A DNA stretch of 64,000 bases from Sphingomonas paucimobilis NBRC 13935 (GCF_000739895.2 NZ_BBJS01000046.1:1-64000); one strand, 5' to 3'; numbered from the stretch's first letter, positions 20,112-29,785 are shown. The notes: generated by a model from the letters alone, not told the origin. Made by a program: numbers and translations.

Positions 20112-21173
20112 ATGTCCGATCTTTTTCAACGCAGCGGCAAGCCGCTGAAACACCGCGTCGCGCTGCTGATGGGCGCGCTGATCGTCGTCAATCTGGTCGT
20201 CTGGGGCTGGGCGCTGAGCGTGTTCGCGGGCAACAGCCTGATGCTCGGCACCGCGCTCCTCGCTTATAGCCTGGGCCTTCGCCATGCGGTCGATGCCGAC
20301 CACATCGCCGCCATCGACAATGTCACCCGCAAGCTGATGCAGGACGGCCAGCGTCCGATCGCAGTCGGGCTGTGGTTCGCGATCGGCCATTCGGCGATCG
20401 TCCTGATCGCGGCGACGACGGTCGCGCTCGCCGCCAGCACGCTGTCCGATTTCGAGGCGTTCGGGCAGAGTGGTGGCACCATCGCCACCATCGTCTCGGC
20501 GAGCTTCCTGTTCGCCATCGCGATCATGAACCTCATCATCCTGCGCGATGTCTGGACCCGTTTCCGCCGCGTCGCGCGGGGCGAGCCGATGGCGGAGGCC
20601 GATGCCGATATGCTGTTTTCGGGGCAGGGGCCCTTGTCGCGGCTGTTCCGTCCGCTCTTCCGGCTGATCCGGCGGAGCTGGCATATGGCGCCCTTGGGCT
20701 TCCTGTTCGGGCTGGGCTTCGACACCGCGACCGAGGTGGCGATCCTGGGGCTGTCGGGCGCGCATGCGGCCGACGGGATTTCGCTTGGCACCATCCTCGT
20801 CTTCCCGGTGCTGTTCGCGGTCGGCATGGCGTTGATCGACACCGCCGACGGGCTGGTGATGCTGGGCGCCTATGAGTGGGCGTTCGTCCATCCCTTGCGC
20901 AAACTCTATTACAACATGACGATCACCTTGGTGTCGGCGCTGGTCGCGCTGGTGATCGGCGGGATTCAGGCGACCGCGCTGCTCGCCGAGCGGTTCGGTT
21001 GGACCGCGGGGCCGTTTCGCTATGCGGGCGCGCTGTCGGAGCATTTCAACGTGCTGGGCTTTGCGATCGTCGGACTGTTCGTCGTCTGCTGGGGCGCGAG
21101 CTTCCTCCTCTATCGCTGGCGTGGGTTCGCGGCGATGGAGGCGCGAATTGCCAAGCCCGGCGCGGCGGGATAA
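20112..21173 (+). CDS. NiCoT-family cobalt/nickel transporter
   Basis: An inner-membrane permease of 353 residues of the HoxN/HupN/NixA family. About eight hydrophobic segments are visible. The family's metal-binding signature HX4DH appears in GLRHAVDADHIAAIDN in the second segment, and a further conserved motif GFLFGLGFDTATEVAIL lies in the middle, followed by a third, GMALIDTADGLVMLGAYEW. I start at the ATG at 20112, after a GGGGGAGGG site; a 63-codon in-frame extension into the leader lacks coding character. Because it lies behind a cobalamin riboswitch at the head of the cob cluster, cobalt is the inferred substrate. Confidence 0.92.
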   Translation: MSDLFQRSGKPLKHRVALLMGALIVVNLVVWGWALSVFAGNSLMLGTALLAYSLGLRHAVDADHIAAIDNVTRKLMQDGQRPIAVGLWFAIGHSAIVLIAATTVALAASTLSDFEAFGQSGGTIATIVSASFLFAIAIMNLIILRDVWTRFRRVARGEPMAEADADMLFSGQGPLSRLFRPLFRLIRRSWHMAPLGFLFGLGFDTATEVAILGLSGAHAADGISLGTILVFPVLFAVGMALIDTADGLVMLGAYEWAFVHPLRKLYYNMTITLVSALVALVIGGIQATALLAERFGWTAGPFRYAGALSEHFNVLGFAIVGLFVVCWGASFLLYRWRGFAAMEARIAKPGAAG

Positions 21174-21205
21174 ATGCCGCCCATCGGGACTGAAAAGTCT
21201 CGAAG

Positions 21206-21380
21206 ATCGCGCCGGTGCCCCTTGGGGCTTTGAAACGGGAATGGGGTGCAAATCCCCGGCTGTCCCTGCAACTGTAAGCGGTGAGCGAGCGATGCTGGTG
21301 CTGTTGGAGGCACGGCCACTGGAGTGATCCGGGAAGGCGCATCCTTTCGCTTCGACCCGCGAGCCAGGAGACCTGCCGGC
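21206..21380 (+). promoter_or_regulatory. Cobalamin riboswitch 2, upstream of cobW
   Basis: A second full aptamer lies in the 404-bp gap between the transporter and cobW: GCCGGTGCCC, GGGGTGCAAATCCCCGGCTG, CCTGCAACTGTAAGCGG, GCCACTGGAG, CCGGGAAGG and GAGCCAGGAGACCTGCC. It is nearly identical to riboswitch 1, and the likeness continues about 40 bp past the B12 box. The remaining 200 bp before cobW contains a hairpin with arms ATGCGG/CCGCAT flanked by GCGAC/GTCGC (about 21443-21478), which could belong to the expression platform, and no gene. Confidence 0.95.
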
Positions 21381-21577
21381 GTCATGGTCGCTCTTGCCTG
21401 GACCCAGGGGGTGGTCGGGGCACGGTTCTCCGTCGGGGAGCGACGAAGCCATGCGGCCGGGGCCGCATCGGTCGCCGGGCTAAGAGGTGGACGCAATCGA
21501 CCGCGCCCGTCCGCTTTCCCATACCGGCGATTGGCTCCCGTGCCGCTCTCGCTCGTCCGGCGCGTCGGAGAAACATC

Positions 21578-22615
21578 ATGCGTGACCTGTCCAAGGTCCC
21601 CGTCACCATCGTCACCGGCTTTCTGGGCGCGGGCAAGACGACGCTCATCAGCCATCTGATCCGCAATGCGGGCGGCCGTCGCCTGGCGGTGGTGGTCAAC
21701 GAGTTCGGTACGCTGGGGGTCGATGGCGACATCCTCCAGTCCTGCGCCATACCGGATTGCCCGGCGGAGAATATCGTCGAGCTGGCCAATGGCTGCATCT
21801 GCTGCACCGTCGCCGACGACTTCATTCCGACGGTCGAAAAGCTGCTCGCGATGGAGCCGCGCCCCGACCACATCCTGATCGAAACCTCGGGGCTGGCGCT
21901 GCCCAAGCCGCTGCTCAAGGCATTTGATTGGCCCGCGATCCGTTCGCGGATCACCGTCGACGGTGTCGTCGCGCTGGCCGATGCAGAGGCCGTTGCGGCG
22001 GGCCGTTTCGCCCCCGATCTCGACGCGGTCGAGGCGCAGCGCGCCGCCGATCCCAGTCTCGACCATGAAACCCCGCTGTCGGAAGTGTTCGAGGACCAGC
22101 TCGCCTGCGCCGACCTCGTCCTGCTGACCAAGGCCGATCTCGCCGGGCCGGAGGGTGTCGCCAAGGCGCGCGAGATCATCGCCGCCGAAGCCCCGCGCCC
22201 GCTGCCGATGGTCGAGGCGGTGGACGGCATCGTCTCCGCCGAGATCGTGCTGGGTCTGGAAGCCGCCGCCGAGGACGACATCGCCGCGCGCCCCTCGCAC
22301 CATGACGGCGCGGACGATCACGAGCATGACGATTTCGACAGCATCTCGGTGATGCTGGGCGAGGTGGAAAGCCCGGAGGCGATCGCCGCGCGGATCGTCA
22401 CGCTCGCCGAGCAGCAGGATATCCTGCGCGTGAAGGGCTATGCCGCCGTGGCGGGCAAGCCGATGCGGCTGCTGGTCCAGGCGGTCGGCCGCCGGGTGCG
22501 CACCCATTACGACCGGCCTTGGGGCGCGGGCGAACCGCGCGGCACCCGGCTGGTCGTCATCGCCGAGCATGACCGGATCGACCCGCCCGCGATCGAGGCC
22601 GTGCTGAAGGGCTGA
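21578..22615 (+). CDS. cobW: CobW, G3E-family GTPase/metallochaperone
   Basis: A cytoplasmic GTPase of 345 residues thought to deliver cobalt to CobN. It has the P-loop GFLGAGKTT (about residues 14-22), the metal-binding CxCC motif in NGCICCTV, the guanine-specificity motif LTKADL, and a His/Asp-rich loop (HHDGADDHEHDDFD) before the C-terminal CobW_C domain. I chose the ATG at 21578 because it is the first giving the standard N-terminus, eleven bases after a CGGAG motif. It is the first gene of the long cob operon and is preceded by riboswitch 2. Confidence 0.95.
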   Translation: MRDLSKVPVTIVTGFLGAGKTTLISHLIRNAGGRRLAVVVNEFGTLGVDGDILQSCAIPDCPAENIVELANGCICCTVADDFIPTVEKLLAMEPRPDHILIETSGLALPKPLLKAFDWPAIRSRITVDGVVALADAEAVAAGRFAPDLDAVEAQRAADPSLDHETPLSEVFEDQLACADLVLLTKADLAGPEGVAKAREIIAAEAPRPLPMVEAVDGIVSAEIVLGLEAAAEDDIAARPSHHDGADDHEHDDFDSISVMLGEVESPEAIAARIVTLAEQQDILRVKGYAAVAGKPMRLLVQAVGRRVRTHYDRPWGAGEPRGTRLVVIAEHDRIDPPAIEAVLKG

Positions 22616-22620
22616 GCGCC

Positions 22621-25600
22621 GTGCATCTCGTCTTCCGCGAGAGCCATGGGCTGGAGGAACAGGCGGTTCCGCAGGATCTGGGGCAGCGCCCCGGTGACGT
22701 GGTGGTGTTGTCCTTTTCCGACAGCGATCTGAGCGCCTTTGCGGCGGGTTGGCGGGCGGGCGGTTTCGACTGGTCGCTGCGGCTCGCCAATCTGGCGGCT
22801 TTGGTCCATCCGCTGTCGGTCGACACCTATGTCGAGCAGACGCTGGTTCACGCGAAGGCGATCCTGATCCGGCTGATCGGCGGCGCGCCCTATTGGGACT
22901 ATGGCCTGCGCGAGGTCGAGCGGCTGGCGCGCGAACGCGGCATCGCGCTCGCCGTGCTGGCGGCGGACGGGCGGGAGGATCGCAGGCTGGCGGTGGCATC
23001 GACCGTGGACGAGGCGATGCTGCGGCGGCTGACCGCGCTGTGCGATGCGGGTGGGGCACAGGCCGCCGCTTCGGCCTTGGCCGCATTGATGGCCGTGCCG
23101 CGCGATCACGCCGGGCCCGTCGCGGTGGCGCCGGTCGGCGGCTGGAACCCCGAAGGCGTCGTCTGTCCGGCAGCGGTGTCGCTGGAGGCGAAGCGACCGC
23201 GCGTGCTGATCGTCTTCTACCGCGCCTATCTGGTCGCCGCCGACCTCGAACCGATCGCCGCGCTTCATGCCGCTCTGACCGCACGCGGCTTCGACCCGGT
23301 GGCGCTGTTCGTCCCCTCGCTGAAAGCCGAGGGCGCGGGGCCATGGATCGCGCGCTGGGTCGGGGCGCTGGCCCCGGTCGCGATCGTCAACGCCACCGCC
23401 TTCTCCGCGCGAGGAGAGGACGACACCACGCCGCTCGACGGCGCGGGCGTGCCGGTGTTCCAGGTCGCACTGGCCACGAGCGACCGCCAGGGGTGGGACG
23501 AGGCCGCGCGCGGCCTGTCCCCCGCCGACCTCGCCATGCATGTCGTCCTGCCCGAGATCGACGGACGGTTGTTCGCGGGCGTGGTCAGCTTCAAGCAACC
23601 GGGCGAGCGCGACCCCGATTTCGATCTGGCGCTGCGCCTCCACCGCGCCGAGCCAGGCCGAATCGAAGCGGTGGCCGACCGTGTGAAGGGCTGGGCGAAA
23701 CTCGCGGCGACCCCGGCGGCGGAGCGGCGGCTGGCGATCCTGCTGTCGACCTATCCGGGCAAGGACTGGCAGGCGGCCCATGCCGTCGGGCTGGACGGGT
23801 TCGCGTCGGCGGAAGCGATTCTCGAGGATTTGCGCGACGCCGGTTACGATGTGGCGACGCGGGCGGATTTGCCCGTGGCGCTGTCGGAGAATCGGATCAC
23901 CTGGCCGGTTGCGGCCTATCACGAAGCCTTGGCCACGCTCCCCCAAGCCTTGCGGGCCGATCTTGCGGCAAGCTGGGACAGGGTCGAGGATGATCCGCTG
24001 GTCGAGGATGGGCATTTCCACTTCCTCGCGCTGCAACTCGGCAAGGCCCTTGTCGCGCTCCAGCCCGAACGCGGCCGACCGAGCGCGCGCGCCGAGGATT
24101 ATCACGATCTCTCGCGCTGCCCCCGCCACTCCTATGTCGCCTTCTATCTCTGGCTGCGCGCGCAAGGGATCGACGCGTTGGTCCATGTCGGCGCGCATGG
24201 CACGCTGGAATGGCTGCCCGGCAAAGCGGTGGCGCTGTCCGACGCCTGCTGGCCCGAGGCGCTGACCCGCGACTGGCCGGTTCTCTATCCCTTCATCGTC
24301 AACGATCCCGGCGAGGCGGCACAGGCGAAGCGGCGCTTGGGCGCGGTCACGATCGGCCATATCCCCCCGGCACTGGTGCAGGCCGAGACGGGCGCAGGGC
24401 TGGGGCGGCTGGAGGCGTTGCTCGACGAATATGCCAATGCCGATGGGCTCGACCCGGCACGTCGCGACAGGCTTCGTACCAGCATCGCCGAGGAGGCGGA
24501 GAGCGTCGGTCTCGGCGAGACGCTGGGGCTGACGGGGGCAGACGACCCGCTCGCTCGGATCGACGCGTTCGTCTGCGATGTGAAGGACAGCCAGTTCGGC
24601 GAAGGGCTCCACGTCTTCGGTCGGGGTGAGCAGGGGGCGGCGGAACGCACCGGGTTGCTGGCGGGGTTGGACGGCAGGCGCGTGGCGGCGGGGCCGTCCG
24701 GCTCGCCTTACCGGGGCCGTGCCGATGTGCTGCCGACCGGACGTAACCTCTATGCCATCGACCCCCGCGCGGTGCCGAGCCGCGCCGCGCAGACGCAAGG
24801 GATCAAGCTCGCCGAGGAACTGATCCGGCGGCATATGCAGGAGGAGGGCGATCACCTCCGCACGCTGATCGTCGATCTCTGGGGTTCGGCGACGATGCGC
24901 ACCGCGGGCGAGGAGTTCGCCATGGCGCTGCACCTGATCGGGGTCGAGCCGGTCTGGGATCATCGTTCCGAACGGGTGACGGGGTTCGAGGTGATGCCGC
25001 TGATGCGCTTCGACCGGCCGCGCGTCGATGTGACGCTGCGCGTGTCGGGGCTGTTCCGCGATGCCTTTCCGCATCTGGTCGCGCTGTTCGGACAGGCGGT
25101 GCGCGCACTGGCGGGGCGGGACGAAGAGCCGGAATGGAACCCCTATGTCGGGCAGGCCGCGCCCCGCGTCTATGGCCCCGCGCCGGGCCGCTACGGCATC
25201 GGGCTCGACCCCGAGGCGGGGTATGACGAGGCCGCGCGGATCGAGGCGGGGCGGAGCTGGCTCGCCGCGTCCGCGACCGCGCTCGATGATGGTGACCGGC
25301 GCGATACGGATGGGATCGCCGCGCGGGTGGCCGGAGCGCAGGCCTTCGTTCACCTCCACGACCTGCCCGAAAGCGATTTGCTGCTTGCTGCCGATTATGC
25401 CGCGCACCAGGCGGGGTTCGCGGCGGCGCGCGCGGCGCTGGGCGAGGGGGCGGCGTCGCTTTATCATCTCGACACGCGCGATCCGGCCCATCCCAAGGCG
25501 CGCACGCTGGCCGAGGAGATCGCCCGTACCGTCCATGCCCGCGCCGCCAACCCACGCTGGGTCGATGGGATGATGGCGCATGGCTTCCGGGGCGCGGCCG

Positions 25601-25842
25601 AGATTGCCGCGACGCTCGACCATCTGGGCAGCTTCGCGCATCTGGCGGACGTGGTGCCCGCCGCGTTGATCGACCTCTATTGGGACGCGACCTTGGCGCG
25701 CGAGGACGTGCGTGACTTCATGGCGCAAGCGAACCCGAAGGCGTTGGCGGCGATGGAGGCGCGCTTTGCCGCGCTTCATACGGCGGGGCTGTGGCGGACG
25801 CGGCGCAATTCGGTCCTTGCTATGCTGGACGGCGCGGCATGA
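22621..25842 (+). CDS. cobN: Cobaltochelatase large subunit CobN
   Basis: The catalytic chelatase subunit, 1073 residues with a GTG start, that inserts cobalt into hydrogenobyrinic acid a,c-diamide with help from the AAA+ subunits CobS and CobT. Family landmarks are VLIVFYRAYLVAADLEPI, the His-rich metal-site segments ALVHVGAHGTLEWLPGKAVAL and YPFIVNDPGEAAQAKRR, then AKLAATPAAERRLAIL. It is somewhat shorter than the roughly 1250-residue enzyme of Pseudomonas denitrificans. The genes for CobS/CobT are not in this window. It starts 5 bp after cobW and overlaps cobG by ATGA. Confidence 0.95.
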   Translation: MHLVFRESHGLEEQAVPQDLGQRPGDVVVLSFSDSDLSAFAAGWRAGGFDWSLRLANLAALVHPLSVDTYVEQTLVHAKAILIRLIGGAPYWDYGLREVERLARERGIALAVLAADGREDRRLAVASTVDEAMLRRLTALCDAGGAQAAASALAALMAVPRDHAGPVAVAPVGGWNPEGVVCPAAVSLEAKRPRVLIVFYRAYLVAADLEPIAALHAALTARGFDPVALFVPSLKAEGAGPWIARWVGALAPVAIVNATAFSARGEDDTTPLDGAGVPVFQVALATSDRQGWDEAARGLSPADLAMHVVLPEIDGRLFAGVVSFKQPGERDPDFDLALRLHRAEPGRIEAVADRVKGWAKLAATPAAERRLAILLSTYPGKDWQAAHAVGLDGFASAEAILEDLRDAGYDVATRADLPVALSENRITWPVAAYHEALATLPQALRADLAASWDRVEDDPLVEDGHFHFLALQLGKALVALQPERGRPSARAEDYHDLSRCPRHSYVAFYLWLRAQGIDALVHVGAHGTLEWLPGKAVALSDACWPEALTRDWPVLYPFIVNDPGEAAQAKRRLGAVTIGHIPPALVQAETGAGLGRLEALLDEYANADGLDPARRDRLRTSIAEEAESVGLGETLGLTGADDPLARIDAFVCDVKDSQFGEGLHVFGRGEQGAAERTGLLAGLDGRRVAAGPSGSPYRGRADVLPTGRNLYAIDPRAVPSRAAQTQGIKLAEELIRRHMQEEGDHLRTLIVDLWGSATMRTAGEEFAMALHLIGVEPVWDHRSERVTGFEVMPLMRFDRPRVDVTLRVSGLFRDAFPHLVALFGQAVRALAGRDEEPEWNPYVGQAAPRVYGPAPGRYGIGLDPEAGYDEAARIEAGRSWLAASATALDDGDRRDTDGIAARVAGAQAFVHLHDLPESDLLLAADYAAHQAGFAAARAALGEGAASLYHLDTRDPAHPKARTLAEEIARTVHARAANPRWVDGMMAHGFRGAAEIAATLDHLGSFAHLADVVPAALIDLYWDATLAREDVRDFMAQANPKALAAMEARFAALHTAGLWRTRRNSVLAMLDGAA

Positions 25843-26963
25843 GCGGCTTCGTGGTCAAGGGCTGGTGCCCCGATGCGTGGCGACCGATGATGGCGGGGGA
25901 CGGCCTGCTGGTCCGTGTCCGTCCGCCGCTGGCCCGCCTGACGGCGCGCCAGGTCGAGGGGCTGTGCGAGGCGGCGACTCGATATGGCAACGGCCAGATC
26001 GACTTGACCAGCAGAGCCAATCTGCAACTGCGCGGGGCCACCGACACGAGCTGGCCCGCGCTGCTCGCCGAATTGCAGGCGCTGGGGCTGGTCGATCCCG
26101 ATCCGGTGCGCGAGGGGCGGGGGGCGATCCTCATCAACCCCGATTGGCAGGAAGGCGATGAGTCCCATTCCATCGCGACCGAATTGCGCGAGCGCTTGGC
26201 GGAACTGCCCGACCTGCCCGGCAAGGTTGGGTTCGCGATCGATGCAGGCGATGCTCAGATGCTGGACCGGGCGTCTGCCGACTTCCGCGTCGAGCGCGCC
26301 GCGACGGGGGGCTTGTTGCTCCGCGCCGATGGGCGAGCGACCGGCGTCGCGGTGACGCGGAACGACGCGACCGAGGCGCTGATCCGGCTGGCGCATTGGT
26401 TCGTCGCCAGCGGCGGCGCGAAGGCGGGTCGGATGGCGCGCCTCCGCGTCCCGCTCCCGGCATGGGCATCGGGTGATGTCCCGCCCGCCTCCGCCGCCCC
26501 GCCGCTGCGACCGGGCGCGCATCCGATGGGGGCGGTCTATGGCCTGCCCTTCGGCCGGATCGCGGCGGGCGCGCTCGGTGCATTTGCGACAGAGTATCGT
26601 GCCCCGATCCGCCTGACCCCATGGCGCATGTTGCTGGCCGAAGGCGTCGTCCCACGGCCTGCCTCGGATATGCTGCTGGAGGACGCCTCGATCCTGCATG
26701 TCGACGCCTGTGTCGGTGCGCCCGCCTGTCCGCAGGCCAGCGTCGAGACCCGCGATCTGGCCGCCCGGCTCGCCCCGCTGGTCGAGGGCTGCCTGCACAT
26801 ATCGGGTTGCGCAAAGGGCTGCGCGCGGGCACGGGCGGCGGATTGGGTGCTGACCGGGCGCGACGGGGCTTTCGATCTGGCCAGACACGCCCGCGCCGGG
26901 GCCGCGCCCCTTCACACCGCATTGTCGCCCGAGCGGGCGGTCGCGCTTCTCGGAGCTTCTTGA
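25839..26963 (+). CDS. cobG: Precorrin-3B synthase CobG
   Basis: The oxygen-dependent enzyme of the aerobic pathway, 374 residues, hydroxylating precorrin-3A and forming the lactone needed for ring contraction. It is a sulfite/nitrite-reductase-like iron-sulfur protein: two half-repeats are visible, beginning GQIDLTSRANLQLRG. The 4Fe-4S ligands lie near the C-terminus in CVGAPACPQA and GCLHISGCAKGCARA. Its presence marks the aerobic route. It overlaps cobN and cobH by 4 and 1 bp. Confidence 0.94.
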   Translation: MSGFVVKGWCPDAWRPMMAGDGLLVRVRPPLARLTARQVEGLCEAATRYGNGQIDLTSRANLQLRGATDTSWPALLAELQALGLVDPDPVREGRGAILINPDWQEGDESHSIATELRERLAELPDLPGKVGFAIDAGDAQMLDRASADFRVERAATGGLLLRADGRATGVAVTRNDATEALIRLAHWFVASGGAKAGRMARLRVPLPAWASGDVPPASAAPPLRPGAHPMGAVYGLPFGRIAAGALGAFATEYRAPIRLTPWRMLLAEGVVPRPASDMLLEDASILHVDACVGAPACPQASVETRDLAARLAPLVEGCLHISGCAKGCARARAADWVLTGRDGAFDLARHARAGAAPLHTALSPERAVALLGAS

Positions 26964-27592
26964 TGCCGTACGTTTACGAAACCGATGGCGCGGCGATCTA
27001 TCGCCAGTCCTTCGCCATCATCCGTGCGGAGGCGGACCTGGGCCGCTTCGACAAGGAGGAGGAGCCGGTCGCGGTGCGCATGATCCATGCCGCAGGGCTG
27101 GTCGAACTGGCGCCATCGATCCATTTCTCAGCCGGTTTTGCCGTAGCAGGACGGCGGGCGCTGGCGAACGGCGCAGCGATCCTGTGCGATGCGCATATGG
27201 TCAGCGAAGGGGTCACGCGCGCCCGGCTTCCGACCGACAATCCGGTGATTTGTACCTTGCGCGATCCCTCTGTGCCCGACCTTGCCAAGCAGATGGGCAC
27301 GACCCGCTCGGCGGCGGCACTGGAACTGTGGCGGCCGCATCTGGCGGGCGCGCTGGTCGCGATCGGCAATGCGCCGACCGCGCTCTTCCACCTGCTGACC
27401 ATGCTGGAAGACCCCGACTGCCCGCGTCCGGCGGCGATCATCGGTTGCCCCGTCGGTTTCGTCGGCGCCATGGAGTCGAAGGACGCGCTGTGGGAGGTGA
27501 TGCCGGTCCCTTGCGCCATCGTGAAGGGCAGGCCGGGCGGCAGCGCGATCACCGTGGCGGCGATCAACGCTTTGGCGAGCCGCGCCGAATGA
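26963..27592 (+). CDS. cobH: Precorrin-8X methylmutase CobH
   Basis: A 209-residue enzyme that moves the C11 methyl group to C12, giving hydrogenobyrinic acid. The catalytic His is His42 in VRMIHAAGLVEL, matching His43 of the P. denitrificans enzyme. Other family segments are AILCDAHMVSEGVTR, GNAPTALFHLLTML and the GCPVGFVGAMESKDAL phosphate-like loop. Its ATG shares its first base with the cobG stop codon. Confidence 0.95.
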   Translation: MPYVYETDGAAIYRQSFAIIRAEADLGRFDKEEEPVAVRMIHAAGLVELAPSIHFSAGFAVAGRRALANGAAILCDAHMVSEGVTRARLPTDNPVICTLRDPSVPDLAKQMGTTRSAAALELWRPHLAGALVAIGNAPTALFHLLTMLEDPDCPRPAAIIGCPVGFVGAMESKDALWEVMPVPCAIVKGRPGGSAITVAAINALASRAE

Positions 27593-28317
27593 GCATCGGC
27601 ACCATCCACGGCGTCGGCCTCGGCCCCGGCGCGGCGGACCTGATGAGCGTCCGCGCCGACCGGCTGGTGCGGGCCGCGCGCCACGTCGCCTATTTTCGCA
27701 AGGCCGGGCGGCGGGGCCACGCCCGCACCATCGTCGACGGGATGCTCCGCGACGATGTGGTCGAGTTCCCCATGGACTATCCGGTCACGACGGAGATCGA
27801 CTTCACCGACCCGCGCTATAACGAATGCCTGTCGGCCTTCTATGCGACATGCACCGCACATATCCTGTCGCTGGTGCAGGGCGGCGAGGATGTGGTGGTG
27901 CTGTGCGAGGGCGATCCGTTCTTCTACGGCTCGTTCATGCATCTGCACAGCCGGTTGAAGGATCACGCCCCCGTCGCGGTCGTGCCCGGCATCACCGGCA
28001 TGTCGGGGGCCTGGACCGCGAGCGGCGCGCCGATCACCTGGGGCGACGATGTGCTGACCGTGGCGATGGCGACCTTGCCCGAAGACGAACTGACCCGCCG
28101 CATCGCCGAGACCGATGCGCTGGTCGTCATGAAGATCGGCCGCCACCTCCCCAAACTGCGCCGTGCCATCGCAGCGGCGGGGCGCGAGGGGCAGGCCTGG
28201 CTGATCGAACATGCCGCACAGGCCGCCGAGCGGGTCCGCCCGCTGGCCGAGGTCGAGGACGCGCCCGCCCCCTATTTCTCGATCGCGCTGATCCATGGAC
28301 AGGGGCGGCGACCATGA
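27589..28317 (+). CDS. cobI: Precorrin-2 C20-methyltransferase CobI
   Basis: A 242-residue SAM-dependent methylase of the tetrapyrrole methylase family that methylates C20 of precorrin-2. It has the N-terminal loop GVGLGPGAADLMSVRA, then VVVLCEGDPFFYGSFMHL around the SAM site and VVPGITGMSGA. Translational coupling to cobH (ATGA) and cobJ (4-bp overlap) places it firmly in the operon. Confidence 0.95.
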   Translation: MSIGTIHGVGLGPGAADLMSVRADRLVRAARHVAYFRKAGRRGHARTIVDGMLRDDVVEFPMDYPVTTEIDFTDPRYNECLSAFYATCTAHILSLVQGGEDVVVLCEGDPFFYGSFMHLHSRLKDHAPVAVVPGITGMSGAWTASGAPITWGDDVLTVAMATLPEDELTRRIAETDALVVMKIGRHLPKLRRAIAAAGREGQAWLIEHAAQAAERVRPLAEVEDAPAPYFSIALIHGQGRRP

Positions 28318-29063
28318 GCGGCTGGCTGATCGTCGCGGGGCTGGGGCCGGGGGCGGAGGACATGGTCACGCCCGAGGTGTCGGCGGCGCTGGCGGACGCG
28401 ACCGATGTGGTCGGTTACATCCCCTATGTCGCGCGCGTCCCCGAGCGGCCGGGCCTGACCCGCCATGCCAGCGACAACCGGGTCGAGCGTGACCGGGCGC
28501 TCCATGCGCTGGAGATGGCCGAGGCGGGGGGGCGCGTGGTCGTCGTGTCCTCGGGCGATCCGGGGGTGTTCGCGATGGCGGCGGCGATCTTCGAGCGGGT
28601 GGAGGAAGACCCTGCCCGCTGGTACGATCTGGACATTCGCGTCCTGCCCGGCATCACCGCGATGCTGGCGGCGAGCGCACGGGCGGGCGCACCCTTGGGC
28701 CATGATTTCTGCGCGATCAACCTGTCGGACAACCTCAAGCCCCAGGCGTTGATCGAGCGTCGGCTGCGACTGGCGGCGGAGGCGGATTTCGCGATCGCGC
28801 TCTACAATCCCCGGTCCAAGGCGCGACCCGACGCGCTGGACGCGGCCTTCGCCTTGCTCCGCGAGACGTGCGGCGACGACCGCTCGGTGCTGTTCGCGCG
28901 CGCCGTTTCCACGCCGGAGGAGCATCTGCGCATCGTGCCTTTGCCGGAGGCCAGGGGCGAGATGGCGGATATGCGCACGGTCGTCATCATCGGCTCCAGC
29001 CGCACCCGGATCGTGCCGCATGGCGGGAGGCCGATCCTCTACACCCCTCGGACGACGCCGTGA
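28314..29063 (+). CDS. cobJ: Precorrin-3B C17-methyltransferase CobJ
   Basis: A 249-residue tetrapyrrole methylase that methylates C17 and contracts the ring, using the precorrin-3B made by CobG. It shows the family loop GLGPGAEDMVTPEV, VVVVSSGDPGVFAMA and VLPGITAMLAASARAGAPLG, with the CobJ-type segment GHDFCAINLSDNLKP. It is the last gene of this rightward segment: its 3' end overlaps the end of the opposing cobK by 25 bp. Confidence 0.95.
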   Translation: MSGWLIVAGLGPGAEDMVTPEVSAALADATDVVGYIPYVARVPERPGLTRHASDNRVERDRALHALEMAEAGGRVVVVSSGDPGVFAMAAAIFERVEEDPARWYDLDIRVLPGITAMLAASARAGAPLGHDFCAINLSDNLKPQALIERRLRLAAEADFAIALYNPRSKARPDALDAAFALLRETCGDDRSVLFARAVSTPEEHLRIVPLPEARGEMADMRTVVIIGSSRTRIVPHGGRPILYTPRTTP

Positions 29064-29785
29064 TCCAGCCACTCCAGCACCTGCGCGACGCTGCCCACCT
29101 GCGGCCGGTCGGGGATGAAGGGGCGGTCGATCATCACGACCGGCAGCGTCAGTTCGCGGGCCGCATCCAGCTTCGCCCGCGCGCCCGATCCGCCCGCATT
29201 CTTCGCGACGACCATCTGAATCCCGTGGTCACGGAGCACCGCCAGTTCGCCTTCGCGCGTAAAAGGTCCACGATCCACGACCAGGTGATGATGGGGCAAA
29301 GCGGGCGGCGTGGCGGCGTCGACGAAACGCAGCAGATAGAAATGCTGCGGCGCGCTTGCGAAATCGCCGATCGTCTGACGGCCGAGCGCGAGGAAGGCGC
29401 GGACGGGTTCCTCACCCAGCGCCGAGATCGCCTGCACCGTATCGGCCACGCGAATCCAGCGGTCACCGGGACCCGCCGCCCATTCGGGCCGGGTCAGCGC
29501 GAGCAGCGGTATCCCCGCTTGTGCCGCCGCCCCGATGGCGTTGGCGCTGATCCGCGCAGCGAAGGGATGGGTCGCATCGACCAGATGGGTCACGCCTTCT
29601 CGCCTCAGATAATCGGCGAGGCCCTCGACACCCCCGAAACCGCCGGTCCGCGTCGGGATCGCCTGCGCGCGCGGGGCTTCGGTACGGCCCGCATAGCTCA
29701 GCACCGCCCGTTCGCCGCGTGCGGCCAGCGCGGTGGCCAGCGCGGTGGCCTCGGTCGTGCCGCCGAGCAGAAGGATATGGCGCAT
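29039..29785 (-). CDS. cobK: Precorrin-6A reductase CobK
   Basis: A 248-residue NADPH-dependent reductase of the C18-C19 double bond. N-terminal GGTTEATALATAL is the family's nucleotide-contact region, and GVTHLVDATHPFAARISANA is the conserved core. It is the only gene of this part of the cluster on the minus strand. Its start codon at 29785 shares two bases with the cobL start on the opposite strand, so its promoter must lie inside cobL. Confidence 0.94.
   Translation of the reverse strand: MRHILLLGGTTEATALATALAARGERAVLSYAGRTEAPRAQAIPTRTGGFGGVEGLADYLRREGVTHLVDATHPFAARISANAIGAAAQAGIPLLALTRPEWAAGPGDRWIRVADTVQAISALGEEPVRAFLALGRQTIGDFASAPQHFYLLRFVDAATPPALPHHHLVVDRGPFTREGELAVLRDHGIQMVVAKNAGGSGARAKLDAARELTLPVVMIDRPFIPDRPQVGSVAQVLEWLDHGVVRGV

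Noticed and set aside
19734..21452. A 572-codon minus-strand frame across the transporter gene and both riboswitches
   Set aside because: It runs through two structured RNA leaders and a well-supported transporter gene on the other strand, and it contains no domain.
22507..25779. A 1090-codon open frame on the minus strand opposite cobN
   Set aside because: cobN has all family motifs on the plus strand. The opposite frame is Arg- and Gly-rich without recognisable motifs.
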